Of a stretch of DNA of 64,000 nt, positions 52,408-62,487 are shown in pieces. The stretch's first letter is position 1; each line of letters begins with the position of its first letter. The notes below the pieces were generated by a model. It ran no database searches. It had not been told where the DNA came from and saw nothing but the letters and a program-made list of their open reading frames with translations. Made by a program: the position numbers and the translations under genes. The DNA is from Coprococcus_C sp934318045 (GTDB lineage: Bacteria > Bacillota > Clostridia > Lachnospirales > Lachnospiraceae): positions 186,001 to 250,000 of the forward strand of contig CAKREY010000002.1 in NCBI GenBank assembly GCA_934318045.1, in the 5' to 3' direction.

Positions 52408-55400
52408 TTAGAGCATGCTGAAGAAATCATATTGATTCGTCTCCGGCAGATCCCCGAGCAGCCCCAGTTCTTCCATATCATCAAGGATGGTTTTGGATAC
52501 TTTTCCACGGATACGGATATCTTCTTTGGATGTAAATGTTCCGCCTTTTGCTGCTTCTTCCAACTGCTGTGCTGCTTTTAATCCCATGCCGGCAATCGAC
52601 GCAAAACTCGGCATGATCTTTCCGTCGATAATCTGGAACCGGTCTGCTTTTGCTTTATACAGATCGATCGGCAAAAATTCGATTCCACGTGCATACATTT
52701 CCTGTACAAGCCGCATATCCCGCACCATATCCTTCTCGGTTGCGCTCATATCGTTCTTGTCTTTTTTTTGCAATTCAGCCAGGTTTTCTTCGAGTGCTTC
52801 CTTGCCCAGACACATCATGCGATAATCAAATGCAGATGCACGGATACTAAAAAATGCCGTATAATAAGCAAGCGGATAGTTTATTTTATAATACGCCACA
52901 CGCCAGCCCATCATGACATAGGCAACCGCATGTGCCTTCGGGAACATGTATTTGATCTTCTCACAGGATTCCATATACCATTCCGGCACATCATGCTTTC
53001 GCATTTCTTCCTTCCATTCATCCCATTTGTCACATTTTCCTTTGGCAACAACGCCTTTTCGGACTTTCTCCATGATATTAAATGCAAGTCCCGGTTCCAG
53101 TCCCCGGTAAATCAGATATGTCATAATATCATCACGCGTACAGATTGCGGATGAAAGCTCGCAGATACCATTTGCAATCAGCGTCTGTGCATTTCCAAGC
53201 CATACGTCTGTTCCGTGTGACAAACCTGCAATACGGACCAGATCCGAAAATGCTTTCGGAGCTGCGTCGATCAGCATCTGCATGGCAAAATCCGTACCAA
53301 ACTCCGGAATTCCAAGTGTTCCAAGCTTTGTGCCGCCGATATCTTCCGGTCTGATTCCAAGTGCATCCGTATTATGAAACAAGGACATAACATCTTTATC
53401 ATCCAGCGGAATCGTCTTCGCGTCAAGACCGGTCAGATCTTCTAACCGTCTTATCATCGTCGGATCATCGTGGCCAAGAATATCCAGTTTCAACAGGTTG
53501 TGGTCGATGGAATGATACTCAAAATGTGTCGTAACAATATCCGTCGTCATATCATTTGCCGGGTGCTGAATCGGTGTAAATGAGTAGATCTCTTCATGCT
53601 TTGGCAATACGATCATACCGCCCGGATGCTGTCCGGTTGTACGCTTCACGCCGGTAAGCCCGAGTGCCACCCGTTCCATCTCGCAGCGGCGTTTCACCTG
53701 TCCATGTTCCTCGTAATATTTGTAGACATACCCAAATGCTGTTTTTTCAGCCAGAGATCCGATGGTACCCGCCCGGAATGCTTTCCCTTTTCCGAACAAT
53801 TCTTCGGTATATGCATGTGCTTTCGGCTGATATTCGCCGGAGAAATTCAGGTCGATATCCGGTTCCTTATCTCCATAGAAGCCAAGGAACGTCTCAAACG
53901 GAATATCATGTCCTTCTTTTTTCATAAGTGTCCCACACTTCGGGCATTTCCGGTCAGGCATATCGCAGCCCGACTGTCCTTCAAACTGTTTCACAAAATC
54001 CGAATCAAAATCCGTGAAATAACATTGCGGGCAGATATAATGTGCCGGCAAAGGATTTACTTCCGTAATACCAGCCATCGTTGCAACAAATGACGAACCG
54101 ACAGACCCCCGGCTTCCTACCAGATACCCGTCTCCGTTTGATTTCCACACGAGCTTCTGCGCAATGATATACATAACCGCAAATCCGTTTGAAATAATGG
54201 AATGAAGTTCCCGTTTCAATCTCGCTTCCACAATATCCGGCAGATCCGGTCCATAAATCTCATGTGCTTTTTCGTAGCAGATCGTCGTCAATGTCTCATC
54301 CGAATTGTCAATGATCGGTGGACATTTATCCGGTCGGACAGGTGAGATTGTCTCAATCATATCATTAATCCTGTTCGTATTTGTGATCACAACTTCTTTG
54401 GCCAGATCACTCCCAAGATATTGAAATTCTTCCAGCATTTCCTCTGTTGTCCGGAAGAAAAGCGGCGGCTGCCGGTCTGCATCCGCAAATCCTTTTCCTG
54501 CCATCATGATACGACGGTATACTTCATCCTCCGGATCAAGAAAATGCACATCGCACGTAGCTACGACCGGTTTTCCGAACTGTCTTCCCAATTCGCAGAT
54601 CTTCCGGTTTACATCCTGCAGGTCTTCCACTGTTTTTACCGGTGCCTTCTCATCATCAAGCAGGAACATATTGTTTCCGACCGGCTGGATTTCGTAATAA
54701 TCATAGAAATTACAAAGTCTTGTAATTTCATCCTCGCCTTCTCCGTACAGAACCGCACGGTAAAGTTCACCTGCTTCGCAGGCAGAACCGATAATCAATC
54801 CTTCCCTGTATTTGTTGATCAGACTTTTCGGCATGCGGGGCCGACGATTAAAATAAGTCAGATGTGACTCTGAAATCAACCGGTACAGATTCACACGTCC
54901 AACTTCATTTGCCGCCAGAATGATTCCATGATATGTCTTTGCTTTCCGGATGGCATCCGGAGAAGCAGCACCTGCTTCGTTTAACTCGCGAATCGTCGTG
55001 ATACCTTTTTCCTTGAACATCCGGATCATCTTTACAAATATTTCCGCGGTTGCCGCTGCATCATCACAGGCCCGGTGATGATGTTCATTGACTACACCAA
55101 ACTGTTTGCACAGACGATCCAGCGTGTATTTTCCAAGCTCCGGGAGCAGGATATGTGCCAGCGTCATCGTATCCACAATTGTGCTGTCAAACACCAGTCC
55201 GAGTCTTTTTGCATTTTCATGGATAAATCCGGTATCAAATGCCGCATTGTGTGCAACAACACTTGCGTCTCCGACAAATTCCAGAAATCTTGGAAGAATT
55301 TCTTCTATCGTCGGCGCAGACTGCACCATCGCGTCCGTAATAGATGTAAGTTTCGTAATCGTATACGGAATCGGTACTTCCGGATTGACAAACTCGGAAA

Positions 55401-56976
55401 ACGTATCCTGAATCTTTCCGTCTTTGATCCGGACAGCTCCAATCTCAATGATCCGGTTGTATGTCGGGCTAAGACCTGTTGTCTCTATGTCAAACACCAC
55501 ATATTCCGAATCGATGCTCTGTCCTTTTTCGTTCTGTATAAGGCCTTTGACATCATCTACAAAATAACCTTCTACGCCATAGATAATCTTAAAATCTTCG
55601 CCTTTTTTTATCTGATGATTTGCGATTGGAAACGCCTGCACAACGCCATGATCTGTGATTGCAAGTGCTTTCATTCCCCATTCTTTTGCGCGGGCAATCA
55701 CCTTTTCGATTCCGACGACACTGTCCATCTCGCTCATCACCGTATGTAAATGCAGCTCAACTCTTTTTTCGAGAGAGTGATCCATTCGTTTTTCCCGGAA
55801 ATCATTGGCCGGTTTCATACCGGCGATGGAAGAAAATGTAACTTCCCGGCTATAGCTGTCATACATTGGCACACCTTTGATGATATAAAACTTTCCCATC
55901 TGCAGGTCGTCAAGCAGCGGTCCCCGGTCATCCGGCGAGGCAAATATCTTAAACATGATAGAATCCGTAAAATCCGTAATCGCACCTGTAATGATAAATT
56001 TTCCGCTTCGAAGTTCTCTGTCTTCTAATGCGATAATCTGTCCATGGATACAGCACTCTCCTGTACCTTCTTCCAAATGTACGATCTCGACAATCTCTGC
56101 GTCACAGTTTCTGCCATAGAAAACATCCGGATCCTGCGCCTGCTGCTTCCGGAAGCTTCCATAGTCTCCTTTGCCTCCATACCTGCCCGGCTGATTTCCG
56201 TTTTTAAACGTGTTTGTCGTCTTTGTTGTATCTTTTTGATCTGTCCTGCCTGTCTCTGCCGGAGCAGCCGGTGCTTTCCCCACTTTGGATGCATGCGTGG
56301 CTGTTGTCTGTGCTTGGTTGTTTTTGTTTGAGGATTCGCCATTTCCCTCATTTTTCAAATCATCATTTTCTGTTTTTTCAGCCTGCAGTTTTGCATTTTT
56401 CTCTTCGATTGTGCGCAGTTCCTGCTGCAGACGCAGCTCATTTGCCTGACGCAGCTTCGTTTTTTGTTCCAAAGAAAAGCTAAACCCAACTTCCACATTT
56501 TTCCCAAAATGATCCCGAAAATACGATACAAGATAGTCCCGTATCAGTTTCTCATGTTCTTTTGCAACGGACGAATGTTCTGCTGCAATACTGATGACAT
56601 TGTCATTATAATACCATTCTGCGCGGCTCATCAGGCGGAATGCAATCCGGCTCTGTGCCCGCAGTTCCTCCAGCAGGCTTTCTTTGTAATTTTCGGCAAT
56701 CTGTTCTACTGTATACTGGTCAGAGAGATGAAAACGCACAAAGAGAATGACCTTTTTCCCCGCTCCACCTTTATGATAAGCGTAATCTGTGAGCAAAGCT
56801 TCCATACGAGTAATCAGATGATACGGAATCAGATGATCACTGCCCAGCGTCACAACCATTTCTTTTTTCAATTCATATGTTTTGATGCTTTCGACCTGTG
56901 TCTCTGAAAAAAGGGCGTCAAGCTCCGCTCCGCCCTTAAATGCCGGAAAGACATTACAAAATGTTTTGTTATCCAA
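52408..56976 (-). CDS. polC: DNA polymerase III alpha subunit, PolC type
   Basis: 1,522 residues, the replicative polymerase of low-GC Gram-positives. Order of parts: N-terminal domain; a low-complexity linker rich in Thr, Lys, Asn and Gly (about 195-285); an OB fold (AEIVEIVHLEEGTGECCIHGQ, about 295); a PHP domain starting RVELHLHTVMSEMDSVVG (about 405) and split by the DEDD 3'-5' exonuclease with FDIETTGLSP (about 493); a zinc finger CPQC ... CPKC (about 983-1013); polymerase catalytic Asps in DIDLNFSG (about 1041); and a C-terminal domain. TTG 56976 follows AAGGAG, which is part of the end of ispG, so translation is coupled. Confidence 0.96.
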   Translation of the reverse strand: MDNKTFCNVFPAFKGGAELDALFSETQVESIKTYELKKEMVVTLGSDHLIPYHLITRMEALLTDYAYHKGGAGKKVILFVRFHLSDQYTVEQIAENYKESLLEELRAQSRIAFRLMSRAEWYYNDNVISIAAEHSSVAKEHEKLIRDYLVSYFRDHFGKNVEVGFSFSLEQKTKLRQANELRLQQELRTIEEKNAKLQAEKTENDDLKNEGNGESSNKNNQAQTTATHASKVGKAPAAPAETGRTDQKDTTKTTNTFKNGNQPGRYGGKGDYGSFRKQQAQDPDVFYGRNCDAEIVEIVHLEEGTGECCIHGQIIALEDRELRSGKFIITGAITDFTDSIMFKIFASPDDRGPLLDDLQMGKFYIIKGVPMYDSYSREVTFSSIAGMKPANDFREKRMDHSLEKRVELHLHTVMSEMDSVVGIEKVIARAKEWGMKALAITDHGVVQAFPIANHQIKKGEDFKIIYGVEGYFVDDVKGLIQNEKGQSIDSEYVVFDIETTGLSPTYNRIIEIGAVRIKDGKIQDTFSEFVNPEVPIPYTITKLTSITDAMVQSAPTIEEILPRFLEFVGDASVVAHNAAFDTGFIHENAKRLGLVFDSTIVDTMTLAHILLPELGKYTLDRLCKQFGVVNEHHHRACDDAAATAEIFVKMIRMFKEKGITTIRELNEAGAASPDAIRKAKTYHGIILAANEVGRVNLYRLISESHLTYFNRRPRMPKSLINKYREGLIIGSACEAGELYRAVLYGEGEDEITRLCNFYDYYEIQPVGNNMFLLDDEKAPVKTVEDLQDVNRKICELGRQFGKPVVATCDVHFLDPEDEVYRRIMMAGKGFADADRQPPLFFRTTEEMLEEFQYLGSDLAKEVVITNTNRINDMIETISPVRPDKCPPIIDNSDETLTTICYEKAHEIYGPDLPDIVEARLKRELHSIISNGFAVMYIIAQKLVWKSNGDGYLVGSRGSVGSSFVATMAGITEVNPLPAHYICPQCYFTDFDSDFVKQFEGQSGCDMPDRKCPKCGTLMKKEGHDIPFETFLGFYGDKEPDIDLNFSGEYQPKAHAYTEELFGKGKAFRAGTIGSLAEKTAFGYVYKYYEEHGQVKRRCEMERVALGLTGVKRTTGQHPGGMIVLPKHEEIYSFTPIQHPANDMTTDIVTTHFEYHSIDHNLLKLDILGHDDPTMIRRLEDLTGLDAKTIPLDDKDVMSLFHNTDALGIRPEDIGGTKLGTLGIPEFGTDFAMQMLIDAAPKAFSDLVRIAGLSHGTDVWLGNAQTLIANGICELSSAICTRDDIMTYLIYRGLEPGLAFNIMEKVRKGVVAKGKCDKWDEWKEEMRKHDVPEWYMESCEKIKYMFPKAHAVAYVMMGWRVAYYKINYPLAYYTAFFSIRASAFDYRMMCLGKEALEENLAELQKKDKNDMSATEKDMVRDMRLVQEMYARGIEFLPIDLYKAKADRFQIIDGKIMPSFASIAGMGLKAAQQLEEAAKGGTFTSKEDIRIRGKVSKTILDDMEELGLLGDLPETNQYDFFSML

Positions 56977-56981
56977 AAAAT

Positions 56982-58070
56982 CTACTCCTTTTCCCAGTGA
57001 TCAAGTTCGTATTTCAATGAAGATAACAACTGGTCCTGTGGCACTTTTTTAATAATCTGCCCATGCTTCATCAAAAGTCCTTCTCCATCTCCACCGGCAA
57101 TGCCAAGATCTGCTTCCCGTGCTTCGCCAGGGCCATTGACCGCACAGCCCATCACAGCTACTTTGATTGACAGATTGTCATATCCGGCAATCAGTTTTTC
57201 TACATCGTTTGCAAGCCCGATCAGATCGATTTTGGTTCTGCCGCAGGTTGGGCAGGATACAAGCTCGATTCCATCCTTCCGAAGTCCCAGTGTGCGCAAA
57301 ATAAGCTTCGCTGATGTAATCTCCTCCACCGGGTCTCCTGTGAGTGACACACGCATCGTATCACCGATTCCCTGACCCAATATCATGCCCAGTCCGACGG
57401 CTGATTTAATATTTCCACGGTAAACCGTTCCCGCTTCTGTAATTCCCACATGCAGCGGATAACTTGTCTGTTCCGTGATCAGTTCATGTGCTTTAACACA
57501 CATCATCACATCCGAACTTTTGATGCTGATAACGAGGTTATCATAATCACAAGCTTCAATCATACGTACTTTGTCGAGTGCCGACTCGACGATACCTTCT
57601 GCTGTGACTCCACCATATTTTTCAACGATCGGTTTCTCCAGCGAACCGGAGTTTACGCCGACACGGATTGGAATATTCCGTTCTTTCGCTACTTTCACTA
57701 CCTTTTTCAGGTTTTCTTCTCCACCGATATTTCCCGGATTGATACGGATCTTATCTGCACCGTATTCCATCGCGAGAATCGCAAGCCGGTAATCAAAGTG
57801 GATATCCGCTACAATCGGAATATGGATGTTCTCTTTGATCTTGTCAAACGCTTTGGCAGCTGCTTCCGTATTCGCTGTGGAACGGATGATCTGGCAGCCT
57901 GCTTTTTCCAGTTTTAAAATCTGGGCAACCGTCGCATCCACATCCGATGTCTCCGTATTTGTCATGGATTGAATTGCAATCGGATTTCCTCCGCCGATCA
58001 CAACGCCTCCGATATTTACCATACGTGTCGTATCTCTATGTGGCATATCTTTTTTTGTTCCGTAACGCAT
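56982..58070 (-). CDS. ispG: 4-hydroxy-3-methylbut-2-en-1-yl diphosphate synthase
   Basis: A 362-residue iron-sulfur enzyme of the MEP pathway. Features: PIAIQSMTNTETSDVDAT, VADIHFDYRLA, INPGNIGGEENL, and cluster Cys in SCPTCGRTKIDL and MGCAVNGPGEA. It reduces MEcPP to HMBPP. The start lies in the run dxr-rseP-ispG, the usual neighbourhood for MEP and envelope genes. Confidence 0.95.
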   Translation of the reverse strand: MRYGTKKDMPHRDTTRMVNIGGVVIGGGNPIAIQSMTNTETSDVDATVAQILKLEKAGCQIIRSTANTEAAAKAFDKIKENIHIPIVADIHFDYRLAILAMEYGADKIRINPGNIGGEENLKKVVKVAKERNIPIRVGVNSGSLEKPIVEKYGGVTAEGIVESALDKVRMIEACDYDNLVISIKSSDVMMCVKAHELITEQTSYPLHVGITEAGTVYRGNIKSAVGLGMILGQGIGDTMRVSLTGDPVEEITSAKLILRTLGLRKDGIELVSCPTCGRTKIDLIGLANDVEKLIAGYDNLSIKVAVMGCAVNGPGEAREADLGIAGGDGEGLLMKHGQIIKKVPQDQLLSSLKYELDHWEKE

Positions 58071-58094
58071 TATTACCCCACCTTTTTCAATATA

Positions 58095-59147
58095 TTAAAA
58101 AAACGCATTCTTGATATCATTGAAGAACACAACAACCATCAAAATCATAAGCAGAACAAATCCGATCGCATTGACAATCGCTTCCTTGTCCTGCGGAATC
58201 TTTTTTCTGCGTATTCCTTCAATGAATAAAAACAACAGTCTTCCGCCGTCCAATGCCGGAATCGGCAAAAGATTCATGATTCCAAGGTTTACACTTAAAA
58301 GGATACTCCAGTTCAGCAGATTTAAAATAACATTGATGACTGCTTCTTTTTTCGAAGTGCTGACATCCTTGGCCTCTTCAATCACATCATTCATGGCACT
58401 GCCAACGCCGACCGGTCCCATGATGTCACCATTTTTTACACCTCCGGTTACGATCATGCGAAGTCCTGTCACTGTCGCTTTCACCCAATATCGAAGTTCT
58501 AATCCCGCATATTTGATATCATTTCCAATCCCGGAAGAAGCAACATATCCTCCGGCTACACCAAGTTTATATTCCCCATCTTGATTCTTCTTTGGAGTGA
58601 CAACAACCGATTCTTTGCTTCCATCTGCATGTTCGATTCCAAGTTTCACCGGTTTCGATGCATCTTCTGCCTGCATATAAAGCAGAATTTCCCGGTAGTT
58701 GTAGATGTTTTTTCCGTTAATCTGTGTCACGGTATCCCCGACTGTGATTCCTGCGTCTGCAGCAGCAGAATCCTCTGCTACATACGTAAGTGTCGATGGA
58801 TCACAACCTGTAAAATGGATTAAGACAATCGAGAATAAAAAAGCGAGAATAAAGTTAAATACCGGTCCGGCAGCAATCACAAGGATTCTGGCTAGCAGCG
58901 GCTTGTTGCCAAACGCATTCTCGTCCTCGCTTTCTCCGTCTTCTCCCATCATCATACAATAGCCACCGATTGGAAGCAGCCGGAGAGAATATTTTGTCTC
59001 TTTCTTCTTCACCGAGAAAATAGCCGGTCCCATGCCTATGGAAAATTCCATGACTGCAATCTTATTCATTTTTGCAACGATAAAGTGTCCGAACTCATGA
59101 AAAAATACAATCACGCCAAACACCAGAATGATTAAAATGATATTCAT
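58095..59147 (-). CDS. rseP: Site-2 membrane metalloprotease RseP/RasP
   Basis: A 350-residue membrane zinc protease. HEFGHF (about residues 17-22) is the HExxH site and NLLPIPALDGGRLL the third ligand. A PDZ domain (AADAGITVGDTVTQINGKNI) lies near residue 130, and MGPVGVG is the conserved beta-loop. It cleaves membrane-embedded substrates such as anti-sigma factors and signal-peptide remnants. The order dxr-rseP-ispG is typical. Confidence 0.93.
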   Translation of the reverse strand: MNIILIILVFGVIVFFHEFGHFIVAKMNKIAVMEFSIGMGPAIFSVKKKETKYSLRLLPIGGYCMMMGEDGESEDENAFGNKPLLARILVIAAGPVFNFILAFLFSIVLIHFTGCDPSTLTYVAEDSAAADAGITVGDTVTQINGKNIYNYREILLYMQAEDASKPVKLGIEHADGSKESVVVTPKKNQDGEYKLGVAGGYVASSGIGNDIKYAGLELRYWVKATVTGLRMIVTGGVKNGDIMGPVGVGSAMNDVIEEAKDVSTSKKEAVINVILNLLNWSILLSVNLGIMNLLPIPALDGGRLLFLFIEGIRRKKIPQDKEAIVNAIGFVLLMILMVVVFFNDIKNAFF

Positions 59148-59172
59148 ATAATCTCCTTATTTCTTGCTTCTA

Positions 59173-60321
59173 TCACACGCCCACACCAGATGCTATCAAT
59201 TCATATACCGCGCGTTCCGTCTCTAAGATCTCATCGAGCGTCGGATCCGGAATCACCGTGTGTGCCTTCATACAGGCTTCGATTATATCATAAATTTGTA
59301 AAAATTTTATGTCCTTATTTAAAAACTTTGCAACCGCACATTCATTTGCTGCATTTAAGACAGTTGGCATGGAACCGCCGGTCTTAATCGCATTATATGC
59401 CAGGTCAAGTCCTTGAAATGTCTCACGATCCGGTTTTTCTGTGATTATTCCCGATATTTTCGAGAAATCAAGCCGCTCTCCGGATAAAAACCGTCGTTCG
59501 GGATAATAAAGCGCATACTGGATTGGCAGGCGCATGTCTGCAGTTCCAAGTTGTGCTTTGATTGCGCCATCTTCAAACTCCACCATAGAATGGATAATAC
59601 TCTGTGGCTGGACCACGACTTCAATATTCTCCGGCATGACATTAAAAAGCCATCTGGCTTCAATCACTTCGAGTCCTTTGTTGACAAGCGTTGCCGAGTC
59701 GATTGTGATTTTTCTTCCCATCGACCAGTTCGGATGCTTCAAAGCATCTTCTACCGTAACATCCATCAGGTCCTCCCGTTTTTTGCCGCGGAATGGTCCG
59801 CCGGATGCTGTGATCAGAAGTTTTGCAATCTTGTTTTCTTTTTCTCCATGCAGGCACTGGAAGATAGCGGAATGTTCGCTGTCAACCGGCAGGATCCGTA
59901 CATGGTATTCTTCTGCCAGCTGCATAATCAGGTGACCGGCTGTCACAAGCGTCTCCTTGTTCGCAAGTGCAATATCCTTTCCTGCTTTGATTGCCTCAAT
60001 CGTCGGCCGAATTCCAATCATCCCGACAATCGCAGTCACCACAAGTTCTGCATATTTATAGGTGGCAACTTCTATCAGTCCTTCCATGCCATATACGATT
60101 TTACAATTAAAATCAGACAAGGCTATCTTTAATGATTTCGCCTTGTCCTCGCTTTTTACACTCACAAGTTCCGGTTTGAATTCCCGTACCTGTTTTTCCA
60201 ATAATTCAATATTATCCCCTGCGGCCAGTGCGCCAACCCGGATATCCGCATTTGCACGTACCACATCCAGAGTCTGGGTTCCGATGGACCCTGTCGACCC
60301 AATAATCGCTATCGTTCTCAC
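59173..60321 (-). CDS. dxr: 1-deoxy-D-xylulose 5-phosphate reductoisomerase
   Basis: A 382-residue NADPH- and divalent-metal-dependent enzyme for the second MEP step. NADPH motif GSTGSIGTQTLD is at the N-terminus; LANKETLV, PVDSEHSAIFQC and ASGGPFRG are the substrate and metal sites. Its start overlaps the end of cdsA by 4 bp (ATGA). Confidence 0.96.
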   Translation of the reverse strand: MRTIAIIGSTGSIGTQTLDVVRANADIRVGALAAGDNIELLEKQVREFKPELVSVKSEDKAKSLKIALSDFNCKIVYGMEGLIEVATYKYAELVVTAIVGMIGIRPTIEAIKAGKDIALANKETLVTAGHLIMQLAEEYHVRILPVDSEHSAIFQCLHGEKENKIAKLLITASGGPFRGKKREDLMDVTVEDALKHPNWSMGRKITIDSATLVNKGLEVIEARWLFNVMPENIEVVVQPQSIIHSMVEFEDGAIKAQLGTADMRLPIQYALYYPERRFLSGERLDFSKISGIITEKPDRETFQGLDLAYNAIKTGGSMPTVLNAANECAVAKFLNKDIKFLQIYDIIEACMKAHTVIPDPTLDEILETERAVYELIASGVGV

Positions 60322-61139
60322 ATCGCGCCTCCTAAGTTCCCGATCATAATTGAAAAGCAGTAATACACAATCGGTGCTGTAAATATAATACTGTCAAACC
60401 GGTCCATAATCCCTCCATGTCCCGGAATGAGTCGTCCATAATCTTTGATATCGTTATTCCGTTTGATTGCAGATGCTGTCAGATCTCCAATCACGGCAAA
60501 GCCTGCGCCAATCGCGCCTGCAACTGCAAATATAAGCGGTGCATTTGGAAGAGCATAAATCTTCGCATCGAAAAAGATTCCATACAGACCGCCGACAATC
60601 GTGGAACCTATGATTCCGCCAAACAGTCCTTCTATGCTTTTTTTCGGGCTTAGCTTTGGTGACATCTTGTGTTTTCCAAACTTTACACCGACACAATATG
60701 CACAGGTATCATTGATCCACGAACAGATATAAACCATCACAACAAGCGCTCCGCCATACTTCAATATCCGGACCTGATACAAAAACGACAGAAGCATTGC
60801 CACGTAGAAAAACGCAAGCAACGCGACCATGGCATTCTTGTCCGTATACTTTGGATACAGAATCACATAAATAGAAAGGACAACTAAGACATACAAAATC
60901 ATCAATGGAAAAATGTATGACTCGAGATGGAAAAACAAAAGGCAATAATATGCGATTGTCATGCCATATGCTGCCACTGCCATCGCAGATTTTTCCTGTT
61001 TATAAACGCGCAGCAGTTCAAACACACCGCCTAAGCTCAAAAGCATCACTGCAACACCGGTCACATAACCACCTAAATATAAAATTCCAATCGTGAGCAG
61101 TGTGAGCACTGCACCACTTATCACACGCGTTTTAAACAT
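60318..61139 (-). CDS. cdsA: Phosphatidate cytidylyltransferase
   Basis: A 273-residue polytopic membrane protein that makes CDP-diacylglycerol. The C-terminal signature DLTASAIKRNNDIKDYGRLIPGHGG, then DRFDS, is diagnostic. It overlaps dxr by 4 bp and is 3 bp after uppS, so the three are one translational unit. Confidence 0.95.
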   Translation of the reverse strand: MFKTRVISGAVLTLLTIGILYLGGYVTGVAVMLLSLGGVFELLRVYKQEKSAMAVAAYGMTIAYYCLLFFHLESYIFPLMILYVLVVLSIYVILYPKYTDKNAMVALLAFFYVAMLLSFLYQVRILKYGGALVVMVYICSWINDTCAYCVGVKFGKHKMSPKLSPKKSIEGLFGGIIGSTIVGGLYGIFFDAKIYALPNAPLIFAVAGAIGAGFAVIGDLTASAIKRNNDIKDYGRLIPGHGGIMDRFDSIIFTAPIVYYCFSIMIGNLGGAM

Positions 61140-61142
61140 ATG

Positions 61143-61871
61143 TTATTTCACTCCACCAAATCTTCGTTCTCTGCCATTATAATACCGTATGGCTTCCTTC
61201 AGGGATTCTTTGTCAAAATCCGGCCACAGGGTATCTGTAAAATAAAACTCTGCATATGCAAGCTGCCAGATCAGATAATTGGAGAGTCGTAACTCTCCGC
61301 TTGTACGAATCAAAAGATCCGGATCCGGTAGTTCCGCTGTATCAAGCGTCTTTGATATCATCTGCTCGGTAATCTCTTCCGGCAGAAGTGTTCCTTCCTT
61401 CACCTGTGTCGCAAGTTTCTGTGCTGCCCGGCGCAGTTCATCCCGGCCTCCATAGTTCAAAGCGATTGTAAAATCAAGCTTGTCAAACTGTGCAGTCTCC
61501 TGCTCCGCATGTTCTAACATCTCCACAATATCCGTATCCAGGCCACTCCGGTCTCCGATCACACGAATCCGCAATCCGTCTTTGGCTGCACGCTCCACGC
61601 AGTTTGTAAGATAGCTGCGCAGAAGGTTCATGATTCCTGCCACTTCCTCTGTTGAGCGTTTCCAGTTTTCTGTTGAAAACGCATAAACCGTCAGATAACG
61701 GATGCCAAGATCCGCGGCATCCCTGCAGATCTGCTCGAGCACTTTTGCTCCCTGTCTATGTCCCATGTTTCGCGGAAGCAGACGTTTTTTCGCCCATCTT
61801 CCGTTTCCATCCATGATGATAGCAACATGCTGTGGTATCTCTAATTGTTCCCCATCGATTATCTTCTTCAT
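61143..61871 (-). CDS. uppS: Isoprenyl transferase (undecaprenyl diphosphate synthase)
   Basis: A 242-residue cis-prenyltransferase. MDGNGRWAKKR at the diphosphate site, YAFSTENWKR, and the C-terminal RTSGELRLSNYLIWQL ... EFYFTDTLWPDF are the family signatures. It makes the C55 carrier for peptidoglycan and the surface glycans encoded elsewhere in the window. Confidence 0.95.
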   Translation of the reverse strand: MKKIIDGEQLEIPQHVAIIMDGNGRWAKKRLLPRNMGHRQGAKVLEQICRDAADLGIRYLTVYAFSTENWKRSTEEVAGIMNLLRSYLTNCVERAAKDGLRIRVIGDRSGLDTDIVEMLEHAEQETAQFDKLDFTIALNYGGRDELRRAAQKLATQVKEGTLLPEEITEQMISKTLDTAELPDPDLLIRTSGELRLSNYLIWQLAYAEFYFTDTLWPDFDKESLKEAIRYYNGRERRFGGVK

Positions 61872-61875
61872 ACGC

Positions 61876-62421
61876 TTATACTGTCATAATTTCCTTTGTC
61901 TTTGCTTCAATCTCCTGGTCAACCAATGCGATATACTTATCTGTCATCTTCTGGACTTTGTCTTCGTTGTCCTTCAATTCATCCTCGGACATCTCTGCAC
62001 CCTTGTTTGCCTTCTTCAATGCATCATTTGCATCCCGGCGGATATTCCGGACAGCAACTTTCGCATTCTCTCCCTTTTTCTTGACATCTTTTGCGAGTTC
62101 TTTTCTGCGGTCTTCTGTAAGCTCCGGGAAATTGATGATGATATTTCGGCCATCGTTGTTTGGATTGATTCCAAGATCGGAACAAACAATCGCTTTCTCA
62201 ATCTCCTTGATAAGGCTTGTCTCCCATGGGGAAATCATAATCGTTCTTGCTTCCGGAACTGTAATATTGGCAACCTGCTGCAACGGTGTCGGTGCGCCAT
62301 AATAAAGCACGGTTATCCGGTCTAAGATATGTGGATTTGCCCGGCCGGCACGGATCGTTGTATACTCCTTCTGCAGGCTCTCAATCGTCTTTTTCATTTT
62401 CTCTTCATACTGTGCTAACAT
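61876..62421 (-). CDS. frr: Ribosome recycling factor
   Basis: A 181-residue protein, with RAGRANPHILDRITVLYYGAPTPL, VPEARTIMISPWE and DLGINPNNDGRNIIINFPELTEDRR all present. It splits post-termination ribosomes together with EF-G. It lies between pyrH and uppS, 4 bp from uppS. Confidence 0.96.
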   Translation of the reverse strand: MLAQYEEKMKKTIESLQKEYTTIRAGRANPHILDRITVLYYGAPTPLQQVANITVPEARTIMISPWETSLIKEIEKAIVCSDLGINPNNDGRNIIINFPELTEDRRKELAKDVKKKGENAKVAVRNIRRDANDALKKANKGAEMSEDELKDNEDKVQKMTDKYIALVDQEIEAKTKEIMTV

Positions 62422-62487
62422 CTTTTTTCCTCCAAATATATATTTTATCTGTCTTTCAATCTATCCTGCCTGTCCTGTGAAATGTGT